Shown: in pieces, positions 26,564 to 36,665 of the stretch
Position numbering within the stretch: the first letter of the stretch is position 1
Layout: every line of letters starts with the position of its first letter
From: Wohlfahrtiimonas sp. G9077
GTDB lineage: Bacteria > Pseudomonadota > Gammaproteobacteria > Cardiobacteriales > Wohlfahrtiimonadaceae
Assembly: GCF_002252155.1 (NCBI RefSeq)
Contig: NZ_NEFD01000004.1
Span: 124,001-188,000 of the forward strand
Direction of reading: 5' to 3'
Length of the DNA: 64,000 bases
Program-made: the position numbers and the translations under genes
The notes under the pieces: generated by a model
Database searches by the model: none
The model's input: only the letters and a program-made list of their open reading frames with translations
Told to the model about the DNA's origin: nothing

Positions 26564-29170
26564 TTAAAGCTGTGCTTTGATCCAAGTGGATGCCGCGGCT
26601 AAAGCGTCGTCTACTTTTTCACCATGCTGACCGCCCGCTGTGGCAGAATCAGGGCGACCGCCGCCTTTACCGCCAACAATGGCAGCAGCAACATTCACAA
26701 ATTCGCCCGCTTTCACTTTGGCTGTCAATGATTTCTCAATGGCGGCAACCAAAGTTGCTTTACCATCCACAGCAGAGCCTAACAACACGATGCCTTGAGA
26801 TTGATCACGCAATTTGTCTGCCAATTCACGCAGCATTTTGGTTTCAACTTCTGGCACATGGGCGATGATCACTTTGACATCATTGATCACTTCAGCATTG
26901 GCCAATAACTCACCGCTTGAGGCTAAGGCCAATTTTGATTTCGCTTGTTGCAATGCTTTATCAGAGGCTTTTAAATCTGCCAATGTTTGCTCAGATTTGG
27001 TCACAAGTTGTTCTGGCGTAGATTTAAAGAGCTCAGACAATGTGGCGATCAAACGCTCAGATTCTTGCGTAATGGAAAGCGCATGTAAACCTGTAGTGGC
27101 TTCAATGCGGCGAACGCCAGAGGCAATGCCTGTTTCATATAAAATCTTAAATGGACCGATGTCACCTGTGCGCGCCACATGTGTACCGCCGCAAAGCTCA
27201 ATGGAATGACCCATTTCAACCACACGGACATTGTCGCCATATTTCTCACCAAAGAGTGCCATTGCACCTTTAGCTTTAGCATCATCAATCGGCATCACTT
27301 CAATGGCCACAGGCTCATTGGCGATGATGGCTGCATTGACATGAGATTCAATCGCTTGCAATACATCCAATGGAATCGCTGCATTGTGAGAGAAGTCAAA
27401 GCGTAAGCGGTTAAAGGTCACCATTGAACCTTTTTGCTCAACGTGATCACCTAAAACAGCCTGTAATGCATGATGCAATAAATGTGTGGCGGAGTGATTT
27501 TTACGGATGTCGTTGCGATAGCTTTCATCAATTTTCGCATGGACCGTCGCGCCTTTTGTCAATGAACCGCGGCTCATGTGACCAAAGTGTAAAATGGCAT
27601 CCCCTTGTTTTTTGGTATCTTCAACGATGAAAAGATTGTCACCAATGGAGATCGCACCATGGTCACCAACTTGGCCACCAGATTCTGCATAAAATGGCGT
27701 GCGCTCAAGCACCACAATGCCGTGATCACCTTCAGATAATGCATCCACCAACTCGCCATCTTTGGCCAATTCTAGGATCACAGTGTCTAAATGATTCTCT
27801 GTATAACCCACAAATTCAACGGGTTTGGTTAAATCAATGGCGACAGTTTTTTCTGCACTGAATTGATTGGCTGCACGAGCACGGGCACGTTGTTCTTCCA
27901 TGCACGCTTCAAAGCCATCCATATCGAGGGCCAATTGTTGCTCACGGGCAATGTCATTGGTTAAATCAACCGGGAAGCCGTAAGTGTCATACAATTTGAA
28001 GATGGTTTCACCAGAAATGGTTGTGGCACCATTGAGGGCTTTGATGTCCGCTTCTAACAGTTTTAAACCATTTTCAAGGGTTTCAGCAAAGCGCATCTCT
28101 TCTTGTTTGATGGCCGCTTCAATGTGAGCTTGTTTTTCGATCAACTCAGGGTACGCATCGCCCATCACATCGGCTAAAGTTTTGGCCAATGTATGGAAGA
28201 ATAGACCTTTTTGCCCCAATTTATAACCATGACGCACAGCGCGGCGGATGATGCGGCGAAGCACATAACCACGGCCTTCGTTTGAAGGCAATACGCCATC
28301 GGCAATTAAGAATGCCACTGAGCGAATGTGATCGCTGATGACTTTTAATGAGTTGTGTTTAAGATCTGTGCAACCCGTTGCCGTTGCAGCGGCTTTGATC
28401 AATGTTTGGAATAGATCAATGTCATAGTTGTCATTGACATGTTGCAATACCGCAGATAAACGCTCTAAGCCCATGCCTGTATCTACAGAAGGCTTTGGCA
28501 ATGGATGCAAGACACCGGCTTCATCGCGGTTAAATTGCATGAACACCAAGTTCCAAATTTCGATGAAACGGTCGCCATCTTCTTCAGGAGATCCCGGAGG
28601 ACCGCCCCAAATATGATCACCGTGGTCATAGAAAATTTCAGAACATGGACCACATGGACCTGTATCACCCATTTGCCAGAAGTTATCTGAGCTGCCATCT
28701 TCTTTTAAGCCAATGCGGATGATGCGCTCAGCAGGCACGCCAATTTCATCTTTCCAGATGTCATAGGCTTCATCATCGTTATGGAATACAGTGACGGTTA
28801 ATTTTTCAGCCGGAAAACCATACACTTGCGTGAGCAATTCCCACGCAAAGTTAATGGCATCTTTCTTGAAATAATCGCCGAAACTGAAGTTCCCCAACAT
28901 TTCGAAAAATGTATGATGGCGCGCAGTAAAGCCCACGTTTTCTAAGTCGTTGTGTTTACCACCGGCACGCACGCAGCGTTGTGAAGTGGTTGCACGCACA
29001 TAATCGCGCTTTTCTAAGCCTAAAAATAGGTCTTTAAACTGGTTCATCCCTGCGTTTGTAAAGAGCAACGTTGGGTCATTATGCGGAACCAATGAACTTG
29101 AAGCGACTTCTGTGTGCCCTTTTGAAGCAAAGAAGTCTAAAAATTTTCGGCGTATTTCAGTAGTTTTCAT
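26564..29170 (-). CDS. alaS: Alanyl-tRNA synthetase AlaS
   Basis: AlaS charges tRNA-Ala. The 868-residue protein is close to the 876 of E. coli. The class II core begins [16 protein letters not shown] and includes [15 protein letters not shown] and [22 protein letters not shown]. The editing domain has the zinc motif [12 protein letters not shown] and [13 protein letters not shown], and the C-Ala domain ends [16 protein letters not shown] at 29182 extends the frame, but ATG 29170 gives the family start [10 protein letters not shown]. There is no clear ribosome site, and leuD ends only 27 bases upstream, so translation may depend on leuD. Confidence 0.97.
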   Translation of the reverse strand: MKTTEIRRKFLDFFASKGHTEVASSSLVPHNDPTLLFTNAGMNQFKDLFLGLEKRDYVRATTSQRCVRAGGKHNDLENVGFTARHHTFFEMLGNFSFGDYFKKDAINFAWELLTQVYGFPAEKLTVTVFHNDDEAYDIWKDEIGVPAERIIRIGLKEDGSSDNFWQMGDTGPCGPCSEIFYDHGDHIWGGPPGSPEEDGDRFIEIWNLVFMQFNRDEAGVLHPLPKPSVDTGMGLERLSAVLQHVNDNYDIDLFQTLIKAAATATGCTDLKHNSLKVISDHIRSVAFLIADGVLPSNEGRGYVLRRIIRRAVRHGYKLGQKGLFFHTLAKTLADVMGDAYPELIEKQAHIEAAIKQEEMRFAETLENGLKLLEADIKALNGATTISGETIFKLYDTYGFPVDLTNDIAREQQLALDMDGFEACMEEQRARARAANQFSAEKTVAIDLTKPVEFVGYTENHLDTVILELAKDGELVDALSEGDHGIVVLERTPFYAESGGQVGDHGAISIGDNLFIVEDTKKQGDAILHFGHMSRGSLTKGATVHAKIDESYRNDIRKNHSATHLLHHALQAVLGDHVEQKGSMVTFNRLRFDFSHNAAIPLDVLQAIESHVNAAIIANEPVAIEVMPIDDAKAKGAMALFGEKYGDNVRVVEMGHSIELCGGTHVARTGDIGPFKILYETGIASGVRRIEATTGLHALSITQESERLIATLSELFKSTPEQLVTKSEQTLADLKASDKALQQAKSKLALASSGELLANAEVINDVKVIIAHVPEVETKMLRELADKLRDQSQGIVLLGSAVDGKATLVAAIEKSLTAKVKAGEFVNVAAAIVGGKGGGRPDSATAGGQHGEKVDDALAAASTWIKAQL

Positions 29171-29197
29171 AAAAATATACAAAGGTTTAATTAAAAG

Positions 29198-29863
29198 TTA
29201 CAGAGCGTGATCCATAAAGACCCAAGGGGTTTTTTGTTTCATGCGCTCTTCATAAGCTTTGATGTCATCTGTGTGTTGAAGGGTCAGACCAATGTCGTCA
29301 AAACCATTGAGCAAGCAATATTTACGGAATGCATCCACATCAAAAGTGAACGGTGAGTGTAATCCTTTCCCGTCGAGTTGACAAATGAGTTGCTGGCTTG
29401 GCAGATCAATGATGATCTCTAAGCCTTCATGCTGATGAATCAGTTCAATGATTATATCAACATCTTCTGCCGAGAGCACAATCGGTAACACACCATTTTT
29501 AAAACAGTTGTTAAAAAAGATGTCTGAATAACTTGGCGCAATGACGGCACGAAAACCGTAATCATCCAATGCCCAAACGGCATGCTCACGAGAAGAGCCG
29601 CAGCCAAAGTTTTCACGGGCCACTAAAATGGAGGCACCTTGATAACGGGCTTGATTGAGTGAGAAATCAGGATTGATTGGGCGCGTGCTGTTATCCATGC
29701 CAGGGGCGCCAACATCTAAATAGCGCCATTCATCAAAAAGATTCACGCCAAAGCCTGAGCGTTTGATGGATTTTAAAAATTGTTTTGGGATGATGGCATC
29801 CGTGTCGATGTTCGGGCGATCGATGGCAACGGCAATGCCTTGATGAGTGGTGAATGGTTTCAT
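29198..29863 (-). CDS. leuD: 3-isopropylmalate dehydratase small subunit LeuD
   Basis: LeuD is the small swivel subunit of isopropylmalate isomerase in leucine synthesis and works with LeuC. The 221-residue protein contains [38 protein letters not shown] and [12 protein letters not shown]. It starts nine bases after the leuC stop with AAGGAGA before it. alaS follows after 27 bases. leuA and leuB are not in the window. Confidence 0.97.
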   Translation of the reverse strand: MKPFTTHQGIAVAIDRPNIDTDAIIPKQFLKSIKRSGFGVNLFDEWRYLDVGAPGMDNSTRPINPDFSLNQARYQGASILVARENFGCGSSREHAVWALDDYGFRAVIAPSYSDIFFNNCFKNGVLPIVLSAEDVDIIIELIHQHEGLEIIIDLPSQQLICQLDGKGLHSPFTFDVDAFRKYCLLNGFDDIGLTLQHTDDIKAYEERMKQKTPWVFMDHAL

Positions 29864-29872
29864 GGGATCTCC

Positions 29873-31273
29873 TTATAACGTACGAACATCAACAAAATGG
29901 CCAGCAATTGCAGCAGCGGCTGCCATGGCAGGGCTCACTAAATGTGTGCGTCCGCCAGCACCTTGACGACCTTCAAAGTTGCGGTTAGAGGTCGAAGCGC
30001 AGTGTTCGCCAGGATTTAAGCGATCATTATTCATGGCTAAACACATAGAGCAACCTGGTTCTCGCCATTCAAAGCCCGCTTCCGTGAAGATTTTATCTAA
30101 GCCTTCGGCTTCCGCTTGTGCTTTGACTAAGCCTGAGCCTGGCACAATCATGGCTTGTAAAATGTTCGGTGCCACTTTTTTGCCTTTGGCCACAGCCGCC
30201 GCTTCACGCAGATCTTCAATGCGTGAGTTCGTGCAAGAACCAATGAATACTTTGGTTAAAGGAATGGCAGATAATGGCATGTTGGCCGTTAAATCCATGT
30301 AGGCCAAAGCTTTTTCCATGCCTGAGCGCTTGACAGGATCGCTCTCTTTGGCAGGATCAGGAATGCACTCATCAATGGCAATGACCATTTCAGGGCTCGT
30401 GCCCCAGCTCACTTGTGGTTTGATCTCGTTGGCATTTAAACGCACTACATGATCAAATTGCGCGCCTTCATCAGAATGTAAGGTATTCCAATAAGCCACT
30501 GCTTGATCCCACATCTCACCTTTTGGTGAGAGCGGACGATCTTTCACAAATTCTAATGTGGTGTCATCCACAGCAACCATCCCAACACGGGCGCCGGCTT
30601 CAATGGCCATGTTACAAATGGTCATGCGCCCTTCCATCGATAGACTTCGGATGGCAGAACCTGAAAACTCAATGGCGTAACCTGTGCCGCCTGAGGTGCC
30701 AATTTCACGGATGATGGCAAGCACAATGTCTTTTGCCGTCACGCCCGCTTGCAATTGACCTTCGACAATGATGTTCATGGCTTTAGATTTTTTTTGCACA
30801 AGGCAGCATGTTGCCATGACATGTTCCACTTCGCTTGTGCCAATGCCAAAGGCAAGGGCACCAAAGGCGCCATGAGTTGCCGTGTGAGAATCCCCGCACA
30901 CAACTGTCATGCCGGGGAGCGTTGCACCTTGCTCAGGTCCCACAACGTGCACAATGCCGCGGCGAATGTCGCCAACAGGGAAATAGGTCACGCCGGCTGC
31001 GCGTGCATTTTGATCCAATGTATCCACCTGCAATTTAGAGATGGGATCATCAATGGTTGTAAAGCCTGGTGTGGTTGGCGTATTGTGATCAGGTGTTGCA
31101 ATGATGGAGTTTTTACGCCAAAGGTCGCGTCCTGCCAGTCGCAGTCCTTCAAATGCTTGAGGACTGGTGACTTCATGGATGATGTGTCGATCAATGTACA
31201 ATAAAGCGGTGCCATCTTCTTCTGTGCGCACAACGTGGGCGTCCCATAACTTATCGTAAAGCGTTTTGGCCAT
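29873..31273 (-). CDS. leuC: 3-isopropylmalate dehydratase large subunit LeuC
   Basis: LeuC carries the 4Fe-4S cluster that isomerises 2- to 3-isopropylmalate. The 466-residue protein has the cluster cysteines in GSCTNSR and GCSMCLAMN, and [29 protein letters not shown]. It begins [15 protein letters not shown], as usual, with GGGGAG ahead of the ATG. It is first in a leuC-leuD-alaS run. The gap to the divergent proB is about 100 bases, too short for a long leucine attenuator, and none is seen. Confidence 0.97.
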   Translation of the reverse strand: MAKTLYDKLWDAHVVRTEEDGTALLYIDRHIIHEVTSPQAFEGLRLAGRDLWRKNSIIATPDHNTPTTPGFTTIDDPISKLQVDTLDQNARAAGVTYFPVGDIRRGIVHVVGPEQGATLPGMTVVCGDSHTATHGAFGALAFGIGTSEVEHVMATCCLVQKKSKAMNIIVEGQLQAGVTAKDIVLAIIREIGTSGGTGYAIEFSGSAIRSLSMEGRMTICNMAIEAGARVGMVAVDDTTLEFVKDRPLSPKGEMWDQAVAYWNTLHSDEGAQFDHVVRLNANEIKPQVSWGTSPEMVIAIDECIPDPAKESDPVKRSGMEKALAYMDLTANMPLSAIPLTKVFIGSCTNSRIEDLREAAAVAKGKKVAPNILQAMIVPGSGLVKAQAEAEGLDKIFTEAGFEWREPGCSMCLAMNNDRLNPGEHCASTSNRNFEGRQGAGGRTHLVSPAMAAAAAIAGHFVDVRTL

Positions 31274-31381
31274 TTTAAAACTCCCCTAAAATTAAACATC
31301 CTGCTATGATAATCTCGTCACAAATCTTATCTTTTTATGCAAATTAATTTGCCACGAACTAGACATCATAATATGAATTGT

Positions 31382-32491
31382 ATGGAAAAAGAAACTCTTT
31401 GGGTAATTAAAATTGGCAGCGCCATGATCACCAATGGCGGTGTGGGAATTGACTATTCTTTGCTCGATGATTATGCATCACAAATTGCACAATTACAGGC
31501 AAAAGGTTATCAAATTGTGGTGGTTTCATCAGGGGCGGTTGCCGCAGGGATGAAACGATTAGGCTGGACATCAAGGCCGACAGAATTAAGTGAGTTGCAG
31601 GCAGCAGCGGCCGTTGGGCAAGCAAAATTGGTGGAAGCTTGGCAAATGGCTTTGCAAAAGCATCAATTGACAGCCGCCCAAGTCTTATTGACCCATGAAG
31701 ATGCACTGGATCGCACGCGTTATTTAAACATTCGTGCCACGCTCAATGCTTTGATTCATCACAATGTGGTGCCGATCATCAATGAGAATGATACAGTGTC
31801 ATACGATGAGTTTTGCATCGGGGATAATGATACGCTCGGCGCTTTGGTGGCCAACCTCATTGAAGCCGATACTTACATCATTTTGACAGATCAACAAGGT
31901 TTATATAATAAAGATCCACGTAAAAACAGCGATGCCCAATTGCTGCATCATGTGCGCGCGATGGACCCATCTTTACTGGAAATGGCCAGCCCAGAAGGCG
32001 GTAGTTTAGGCAAAGGCGGCATGTACACGAAAGTGAAGGCGGCGCAAAAAGCGGCCACGAGCGGCACACAAACGTACATTGTGTATGGTAAAGCGGACAA
32101 TGGCTTGTTGCGCGTGGCCAATCATGAAGAGATCGGCACGCAATTTGAGCCAGAAGATACAACAATGGCGGCGAAAAAACGTTGGATTCTCAATCAAGCC
32201 CATGTGCTTGGCAGCGTTGTGGTGGACAAAGGGGCAGAGCAAGCCCTGATGGCGCATAAGAAAAGTTTGTTACCGATTGGCGTCATTGCCGTCAATGGTG
32301 AATTTCAACGCGGCGACATCATTGCATGTTTAAATGAAGCCGGCGAAGAGCTTGGGCGCGGTTTATGCACCTATCATTCACAAGAGGTACAAAAGCTCTT
32401 GAAAACGCCTTCAAGTGACATCATTAATAAACTGGGTTATGTGATTTCTGAAGAGATTATTCATAGAAACAATTGGGTATCCCATCAATAA
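31382..32491 (+). CDS. proB: Glutamate 5-kinase ProB
   Basis: ProB phosphorylates glutamate, the first step of proline synthesis. The 369-residue protein begins ETLWVIKIGSAMIT, followed by VVSSGAVAAGM, INENDTVS, GDNDTLGALVANLI and GGMYTKVKAAQKA of the amino-acid kinase fold; the last 90 residues are a PUA domain. In-frame ATGs also occur at 31337 and 31373, and none has a convincing ribosome site. ATG 31382 gives the family's normal length (367 in E. coli). proA does not follow; secA does. Confidence 0.94.
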   Translation: MEKETLWVIKIGSAMITNGGVGIDYSLLDDYASQIAQLQAKGYQIVVVSSGAVAAGMKRLGWTSRPTELSELQAAAAVGQAKLVEAWQMALQKHQLTAAQVLLTHEDALDRTRYLNIRATLNALIHHNVVPIINENDTVSYDEFCIGDNDTLGALVANLIEADTYIILTDQQGLYNKDPRKNSDAQLLHHVRAMDPSLLEMASPEGGSLGKGGMYTKVKAAQKAATSGTQTYIVYGKADNGLLRVANHEEIGTQFEPEDTTMAAKKRWILNQAHVLGSVVVDKGAEQALMAHKKSLLPIGVIAVNGEFQRGDIIACLNEAGEELGRGLCTYHSQEVQKLLKTPSSDIINKLGYVISEEIIHRNNWVSHQ

Positions 32492-32558
32492 GTTCTTTTT
32501 GACGTCAAAATACGTTAAAATGCCCCGTTAATTCATATTTATTATTAGAAGGACAGCC

Positions 32559-35309
32559 ATGTTTGGTGCGATTGCAAAAAAGATTTTTGGAACCCGAAAT
32601 GATCGCTTGGTAAAAGAGGCTCAGAAGACTGTTAAAGTAATCAATGCGCTTGAGCCGACAATGCAAGCGATGACGGATGAAGAGTTACAACAACAAACCA
32701 TCAAGTTTCGTGAACGCATTCAAAATGGCGAGTCTTTAAATAAGCTCTTGCCTGAGGCGTTTGCAACTTTGCGTGAAGCGAGTAGCCGCGTGATGGGCAT
32801 GCGCCATTATGATGTGCAAATGATCGGCGGGATTGTATTGCATCAAGGCAAAATCGCTGAAATGCGCACCGGTGAAGGTAAAACATTGGTGGCAACCCTT
32901 GCTGTGTATTTAAATGCATTAGAAGGCAAGGGCGTGCACGTTGTGACGGTCAATGATTACTTAGCAAAGCGTGACGCCGCCTGGATGGGTAAGCTTTATC
33001 GTTGGATGGGTTTAAGTGTGGGCGTTGTGGTGTCCGATCAGGCGCCAGATGAGAAAAAATCAGCCTATGAAGCCGACATTACTTATTGTACGAACAATGA
33101 AATCGGCTTTGATTACCTTCGCGATAACATGAGCTTTGATCCTGAACATAAAGTACAGCGTCCATTGAACTTTGCGGTGATCGATGAGGTGGATTCCATC
33201 TTGATCGATGAAGCAAGAACGCCACTCATCATTTCAGGCCCTGCGGAAGGTTCGGAAGATTTATACAAAGCCATCAATGAGATCGTGCCTTATTTGAAAA
33301 AAGCCGATGCCAATGGCGACAATGACTTTACGATCAATGAAAAAGATCGCCAAGTGTTATTGACAGAAGTGGGCCATGAACATGCTGAAAATTTATTGGT
33401 GGAAGCTGGTTTACTCAAAGCGGGTGAAAGCTTATATGATGCCAATAACTTAAAATTGTATCATCATTTAGACAGCTGCTTGCGTGCGCATCATTTATTC
33501 CGCCGTGATGTGGAGTATTTGATTAAAAACAATGAAATCATCATTGTCGATGAGCACACAGGCCGTACATTGGCAGGACGTCGCTGGTCAGATGGTTTAC
33601 ATCAAGCCATTGAAGCGAAAGAGGGCGTGCCGATCAAACCTGAAAACCAAACATTGGCATCCATCACGTTCCAGAATTTATTTAGAATTTATAAAAAATT
33701 GTCCGGGATGACGGGAACCGCCGATACAGAAGCGCCTGAGCTTTTAGAAATTTATGGCTTAGAAGTGGTGGTGATTCCAACGAATAAAGCCATTCAGCGT
33801 AAAGATTATGGGGATTTGATCTTCTTAACGCAGCGCGAAAAATATGAAGCCATCATTAAAGACATCGAAGCATGCCGCGAAGCAGGGCAACCGGTTTTAG
33901 TGGGCACAGCATCTGTTGAAGTGTCTGAATTGTTGGCAGAGATGCTCAAGGCGCGTGGCATTCATCATGAAGTTTTGAATGCAAAACAGCATGAACGTGA
34001 AGCGTATATTGTGGGTGCTGCCGGTAAACCTGGCGCCGTGACGATTGCCACAAATATGGCCGGCCGCGGTACGGACATCGTGCTTGGCGGTAACTTTGAG
34101 ATGGAAATGGAAGCCTATCCGGATGCCACAGCCGCAGAGCGCGCTGCCATGAAAGCTGAATGGCAAAAACGCCATGATGATGTCTTGGCAAAAGGTGGTT
34201 TACACATCATCGGGACAGAGCGTCATGAATCACGCCGCATCGACAATCAGTTGCGTGGCCGTGCCGGTCGTCAAGGGGATGTGGGTTCATCACGCTTCTA
34301 TTTGTCGTTAGAAGATAACTTGATGCGCATCTTCACCTCGCCTTCAGCATACAACATGATGAAAAAGCTTGGCATGGGCGATGGCATTCCGCTTGAACAT
34401 AAATGGATCAGTCGTTCAATTGAAAATGCTCAGCGTAAAGTGGAAGGTCATAACTTTGAGATTCGTAAGAACTTATTGCAATATGACAACGTGGCCAATG
34501 ATCAGCGTAAAGTGATCTATCAACAGCGTGATGACATTTTAGCGGCATCGGATGTGGGTCCGGCCATTGATGCGATTCGTGAAACTGTGTTCCGTGAATT
34601 GGTTGCGAAACACATTCCACCACAATCCTTCCCTGAGCAATGGGATATGGAAGGTTTAGAGGCGAAATTGTCTCGTGACTTTATGATGGATGTGAAGCTT
34701 GAAGATTGGCTCAAAGAGGATGATACCCTTGAGTATGAAGGCGTGGTTGCACGCTTAATTGAGATGAACCAAAAAGCATATCGCAATAAGCAATACATCA
34801 CATTGCCCGATACTGGCGAAGAAATCTCCATTGTGGATCAAGAAAACTTCAAAGCCTTTGAGAAAAATGTATTGTTGCAACTTTTAGATCGCAACTGGAA
34901 AGATCATTTAGCGGCGATGGATTATTTGCGTCAAGGCATTCAATTGCGTGCGTATGCACAAAAACGTCCTGAGCAAGAGTATAAACGCGAAGCTTTTGAA
35001 ATGTTTGAGATGATGTTAGATCGCATCTATTATGAAACCATTGGCTTCTTAAGTCGTTTAACGATTGAATTGCCAAAAGTGACGGAAGAGGATGCCAAAG
35101 CGATTGAAGCATTGAAAAATACCGATGAAGAAACAGAAGTATTGATGCAACGCTCATTCAGTGATGCTGGTGTTTCTAATGAGGTTCAAGCGCCAGAGCA
35201 AAATAATGTGATGGATGCATTGGGCTTAGACTTTAGCGCTGTGGGTCGTAATGATGAATGTCCGTGCGGCTCTGGTAAAAAATATAAGCATTGCCACGGT
35301 AAAATCTAA
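32559..35309 (+). CDS. secA: Preprotein translocase ATPase SecA
   Basis: SecA drives proteins through the SecYEG channel. The 916-residue protein starts FGAIAKKIFGTRNDR and shows MRTGEGKTLVATL (Walker A), VIDEVDSILIDEARTPLIISG, TNMAGRGTDIVLGGN and ERHESRRIDNQLRGRAGRQGD. The C-terminal zinc motif CPCGSGKKYKHCH is intact. AGAAGGA precedes the ATG. No secM-like arrest peptide lies upstream: the gap from proB is 67 bases and holds no such frame. Confidence 0.98.
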   Translation: MFGAIAKKIFGTRNDRLVKEAQKTVKVINALEPTMQAMTDEELQQQTIKFRERIQNGESLNKLLPEAFATLREASSRVMGMRHYDVQMIGGIVLHQGKIAEMRTGEGKTLVATLAVYLNALEGKGVHVVTVNDYLAKRDAAWMGKLYRWMGLSVGVVVSDQAPDEKKSAYEADITYCTNNEIGFDYLRDNMSFDPEHKVQRPLNFAVIDEVDSILIDEARTPLIISGPAEGSEDLYKAINEIVPYLKKADANGDNDFTINEKDRQVLLTEVGHEHAENLLVEAGLLKAGESLYDANNLKLYHHLDSCLRAHHLFRRDVEYLIKNNEIIIVDEHTGRTLAGRRWSDGLHQAIEAKEGVPIKPENQTLASITFQNLFRIYKKLSGMTGTADTEAPELLEIYGLEVVVIPTNKAIQRKDYGDLIFLTQREKYEAIIKDIEACREAGQPVLVGTASVEVSELLAEMLKARGIHHEVLNAKQHEREAYIVGAAGKPGAVTIATNMAGRGTDIVLGGNFEMEMEAYPDATAAERAAMKAEWQKRHDDVLAKGGLHIIGTERHESRRIDNQLRGRAGRQGDVGSSRFYLSLEDNLMRIFTSPSAYNMMKKLGMGDGIPLEHKWISRSIENAQRKVEGHNFEIRKNLLQYDNVANDQRKVIYQQRDDILAASDVGPAIDAIRETVFRELVAKHIPPQSFPEQWDMEGLEAKLSRDFMMDVKLEDWLKEDDTLEYEGVVARLIEMNQKAYRNKQYITLPDTGEEISIVDQENFKAFEKNVLLQLLDRNWKDHLAAMDYLRQGIQLRAYAQKRPEQEYKREAFEMFEMMLDRIYYETIGFLSRLTIELPKVTEEDAKAIEALKNTDEETEVLMQRSFSDAGVSNEVQAPEQNNVMDALGLDFSAVGRNDECPCGSGKKYKHCHGKI

Positions 35310-35329
35310 GTTTGTAAAGGTTTAAAAAG

Positions 35330-35351
35330 TCCCGCATTGGCGGGATTTTTT
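35330..35351 (+). terminator. Terminator of secA
   Basis: TCCCGC (35330-35335) pairs with GCGGGA (35340-35345) around ATTG, followed by six T. Confidence 0.9.
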
Positions 35352-35375
35352 ATGGGCGGATAAAATTGAGGCAAT

Positions 35376-35401
35376 AAAAAAGCCCTTGAAAAAGGGCTTT
35401 T
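35376..35401 (-). terminator. Terminator of rpsT
   Basis: AGCCCTT (35381-35387) pairs with AAGGGCT (35392-35398). The six A at 35376-35381 form the U-tract on the minus strand, just past the rpsT stop. Confidence 0.88.
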
Positions 35402-35415
35402 GAATGCATTTTGAA

Positions 35416-35682
35416 TTAAGCAGCGATTGCTTTGATTCGTGCGTTCAAACGGCTCACTAAACGAGCAGTTGTTTTCTTATGAAATAAGCCTTTGTTAGAA
35501 GCGCGATCTAAAACGCCTTGTGCTTTTTTCAATGCATCTTGAGCAGCAGTGACGTTGTTTTCTTGGATCGCTTTCAATACTTTCTTAACATAAGTACGAG
35601 TCATTGAACGATATGAAGCATTTGCTAAACGGCTTTTTTCCGCTTGGCGTACGCGTTTTCTTGCTTGAGCTGAGTTTGCCAA
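35416..35682 (-). CDS. rpsT: 30S ribosomal protein S20 (RpsT)
   Basis: S20 is an 88-residue, lysine/arginine-rich helical protein that binds 16S rRNA early in 30S assembly. The sequence ANSAQARKRVRQAEKSRLANASYRS is typical. The start codon is TTG, with GGAG eight bases ahead. E. coli rpsT also starts with UUG, where the weak codon is needed for S20 to repress its own translation, so the same control is likely here. A good sigma-70 promoter lies 40 bases upstream. It is a single gene between its promoter and terminator. Confidence 0.96.
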   Translation of the reverse strand: MANSAQARKRVRQAEKSRLANASYRSMTRTYVKKVLKAIQENNVTAAQDALKKAQGVLDRASNKGLFHKKTTARLVSRLNARIKAIAA

Positions 35683-35730
35683 AGGTATTCTCCAAATATA
35701 ACCAATAGTTTAAACAATATAAGACGCAAC

Positions 35731-35759
35731 ATTATCTTGTTTTTCCACACAAAAGTCAA
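35731..35759 (-). promoter_or_regulatory. Promoter of rpsT
   Basis: On the minus strand TTGACT (35754-35759) and GATAAT (35731-35736) are 17 bases apart, giving a start near 35724 and a leader of about 42 bases. Confidence 0.65.
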
Positions 35760-35799
35760 TCATGCTTCGGATTAAAACAGCGGACAACGCGGCTTAATG

Positions 35800-35824
35800 A
35801 AAAAAAAGAGCTGCGAGCAGCTCT
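35800..35824 (-). terminator. Terminator of the metNIQ operon
   Basis: AGAGCTGC (35807-35814) pairs with GCAGCTCT (35817-35824) around a tight loop. The eight A at 35800-35807 form the U-tract on the minus strand. Confidence 0.88.
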
Positions 35825-35860
35825 CTTATTGTGAATCATTATAGCGCATATCCTGCAAAA

Positions 35861-36634
35861 TTAGAATGCAGGTAAAATGCTGCCTTCATATTTTGTTTCG
35901 ATGAATTGTTTCATCTCATCAGAGTGAAGGATTTTCATGAGTTCTTTCACATTTTCTTTCTCATTGTTGCCATCTTTGACCACAACGATGTTTACGTAAG
36001 GTGAGTTTTTGTCTTCAATGATCAATGCATCTTTCACAGGATTTAAATCTGCATCTAATGCAAAGTTTGTGTTGATGAGGGCTAAATCCACTTCATCGAT
36101 GGTGCGTGCAAGCATGGGTGCTTCAAGTTCTACAAATGAGAGGTTTTTAGGATTCTCTTTGATGTCTTGAATTGTGGCCAAAATGTTCGTTGGATCTGTC
36201 AATGTGATCACGCCATTGTTGTGCAATAAAATCAATGCACGGCCACCATTGGTGGGGTCATTTGGAATGGCCACTTTACCGTTTTGTGGTAAGTCTTTCA
36301 CATCTTTGATCTTTTTAGAATAGCCACCCAATGGTTCTAAATGCACGCCGCCCACAGACACCAATGTCATGTCATTGGCTTTGTTAAATTCATCTAAATA
36401 GGGTTGATGTTGCATGAAGTTTGCATCGACTTCACCTTCGTTGAGCATGATGTTTGGCAACACATAATCGGTCACCACAACCACGTCAATGTTGAAATCT
36501 TTAGGGGCAAGTGTTTGTGCGTGTTCTAAAATTTCAGCATGTGGCACAGGAGATGCTGCCACTTTGATGGTTTCATTGGCATTGGCAAAAAATGGCAATG
36601 CAGAAATGAGAAGCGCTGTTGCAAATTTCTTCAT
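35861..36634 (-). CDS. metQ: Methionine ABC transporter substrate-binding protein MetQ
   Basis: A 257-residue periplasmic binding protein of the NlpA/MetQ family. After a signal peptide of about 19 residues (ending FANA) come KVAASPVPHAEIL, NFMQHQPYLDEFN, VAIPNDPTNGGRAL and ALINTNFAL, all diagnostic. E. coli MetQ is a lipoprotein, but here no lipobox cysteine is present near the cleavage site, so it appears to be soluble in the periplasm. AGGAG precedes the start. It is last in metN-metI-metQ. Confidence 0.93.
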   Translation of the reverse strand: MKKFATALLISALPFFANANETIKVAASPVPHAEILEHAQTLAPKDFNIDVVVVTDYVLPNIMLNEGEVDANFMQHQPYLDEFNKANDMTLVSVGGVHLEPLGGYSKKIKDVKDLPQNGKVAIPNDPTNGGRALILLHNNGVITLTDPTNILATIQDIKENPKNLSFVELEAPMLARTIDEVDLALINTNFALDADLNPVKDALIIEDKNSPYVNIVVVKDGNNEKENVKELMKILHSDEMKQFIETKYEGSILPAF

Positions 36635-36665
36635 GAATAAACTCCTAAATATTGGATGGTCATTG

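Noticed and set aside
31274-31336. Possible leucine attenuator ahead of leuC
   Set aside because: The region is too short and contains neither a leucine-rich frame nor a terminator.
31337-31381. Longer ProB N-terminus from ATG 31337
   Set aside because: The extra 15 residues have no counterpart in the family and no ribosome site; ATG 31382 gives the usual length.
32492-32558. Possible secM arrest peptide ahead of secA
   Set aside because: The 67-base gap has no reading frame with a signal sequence or an arrest motif.
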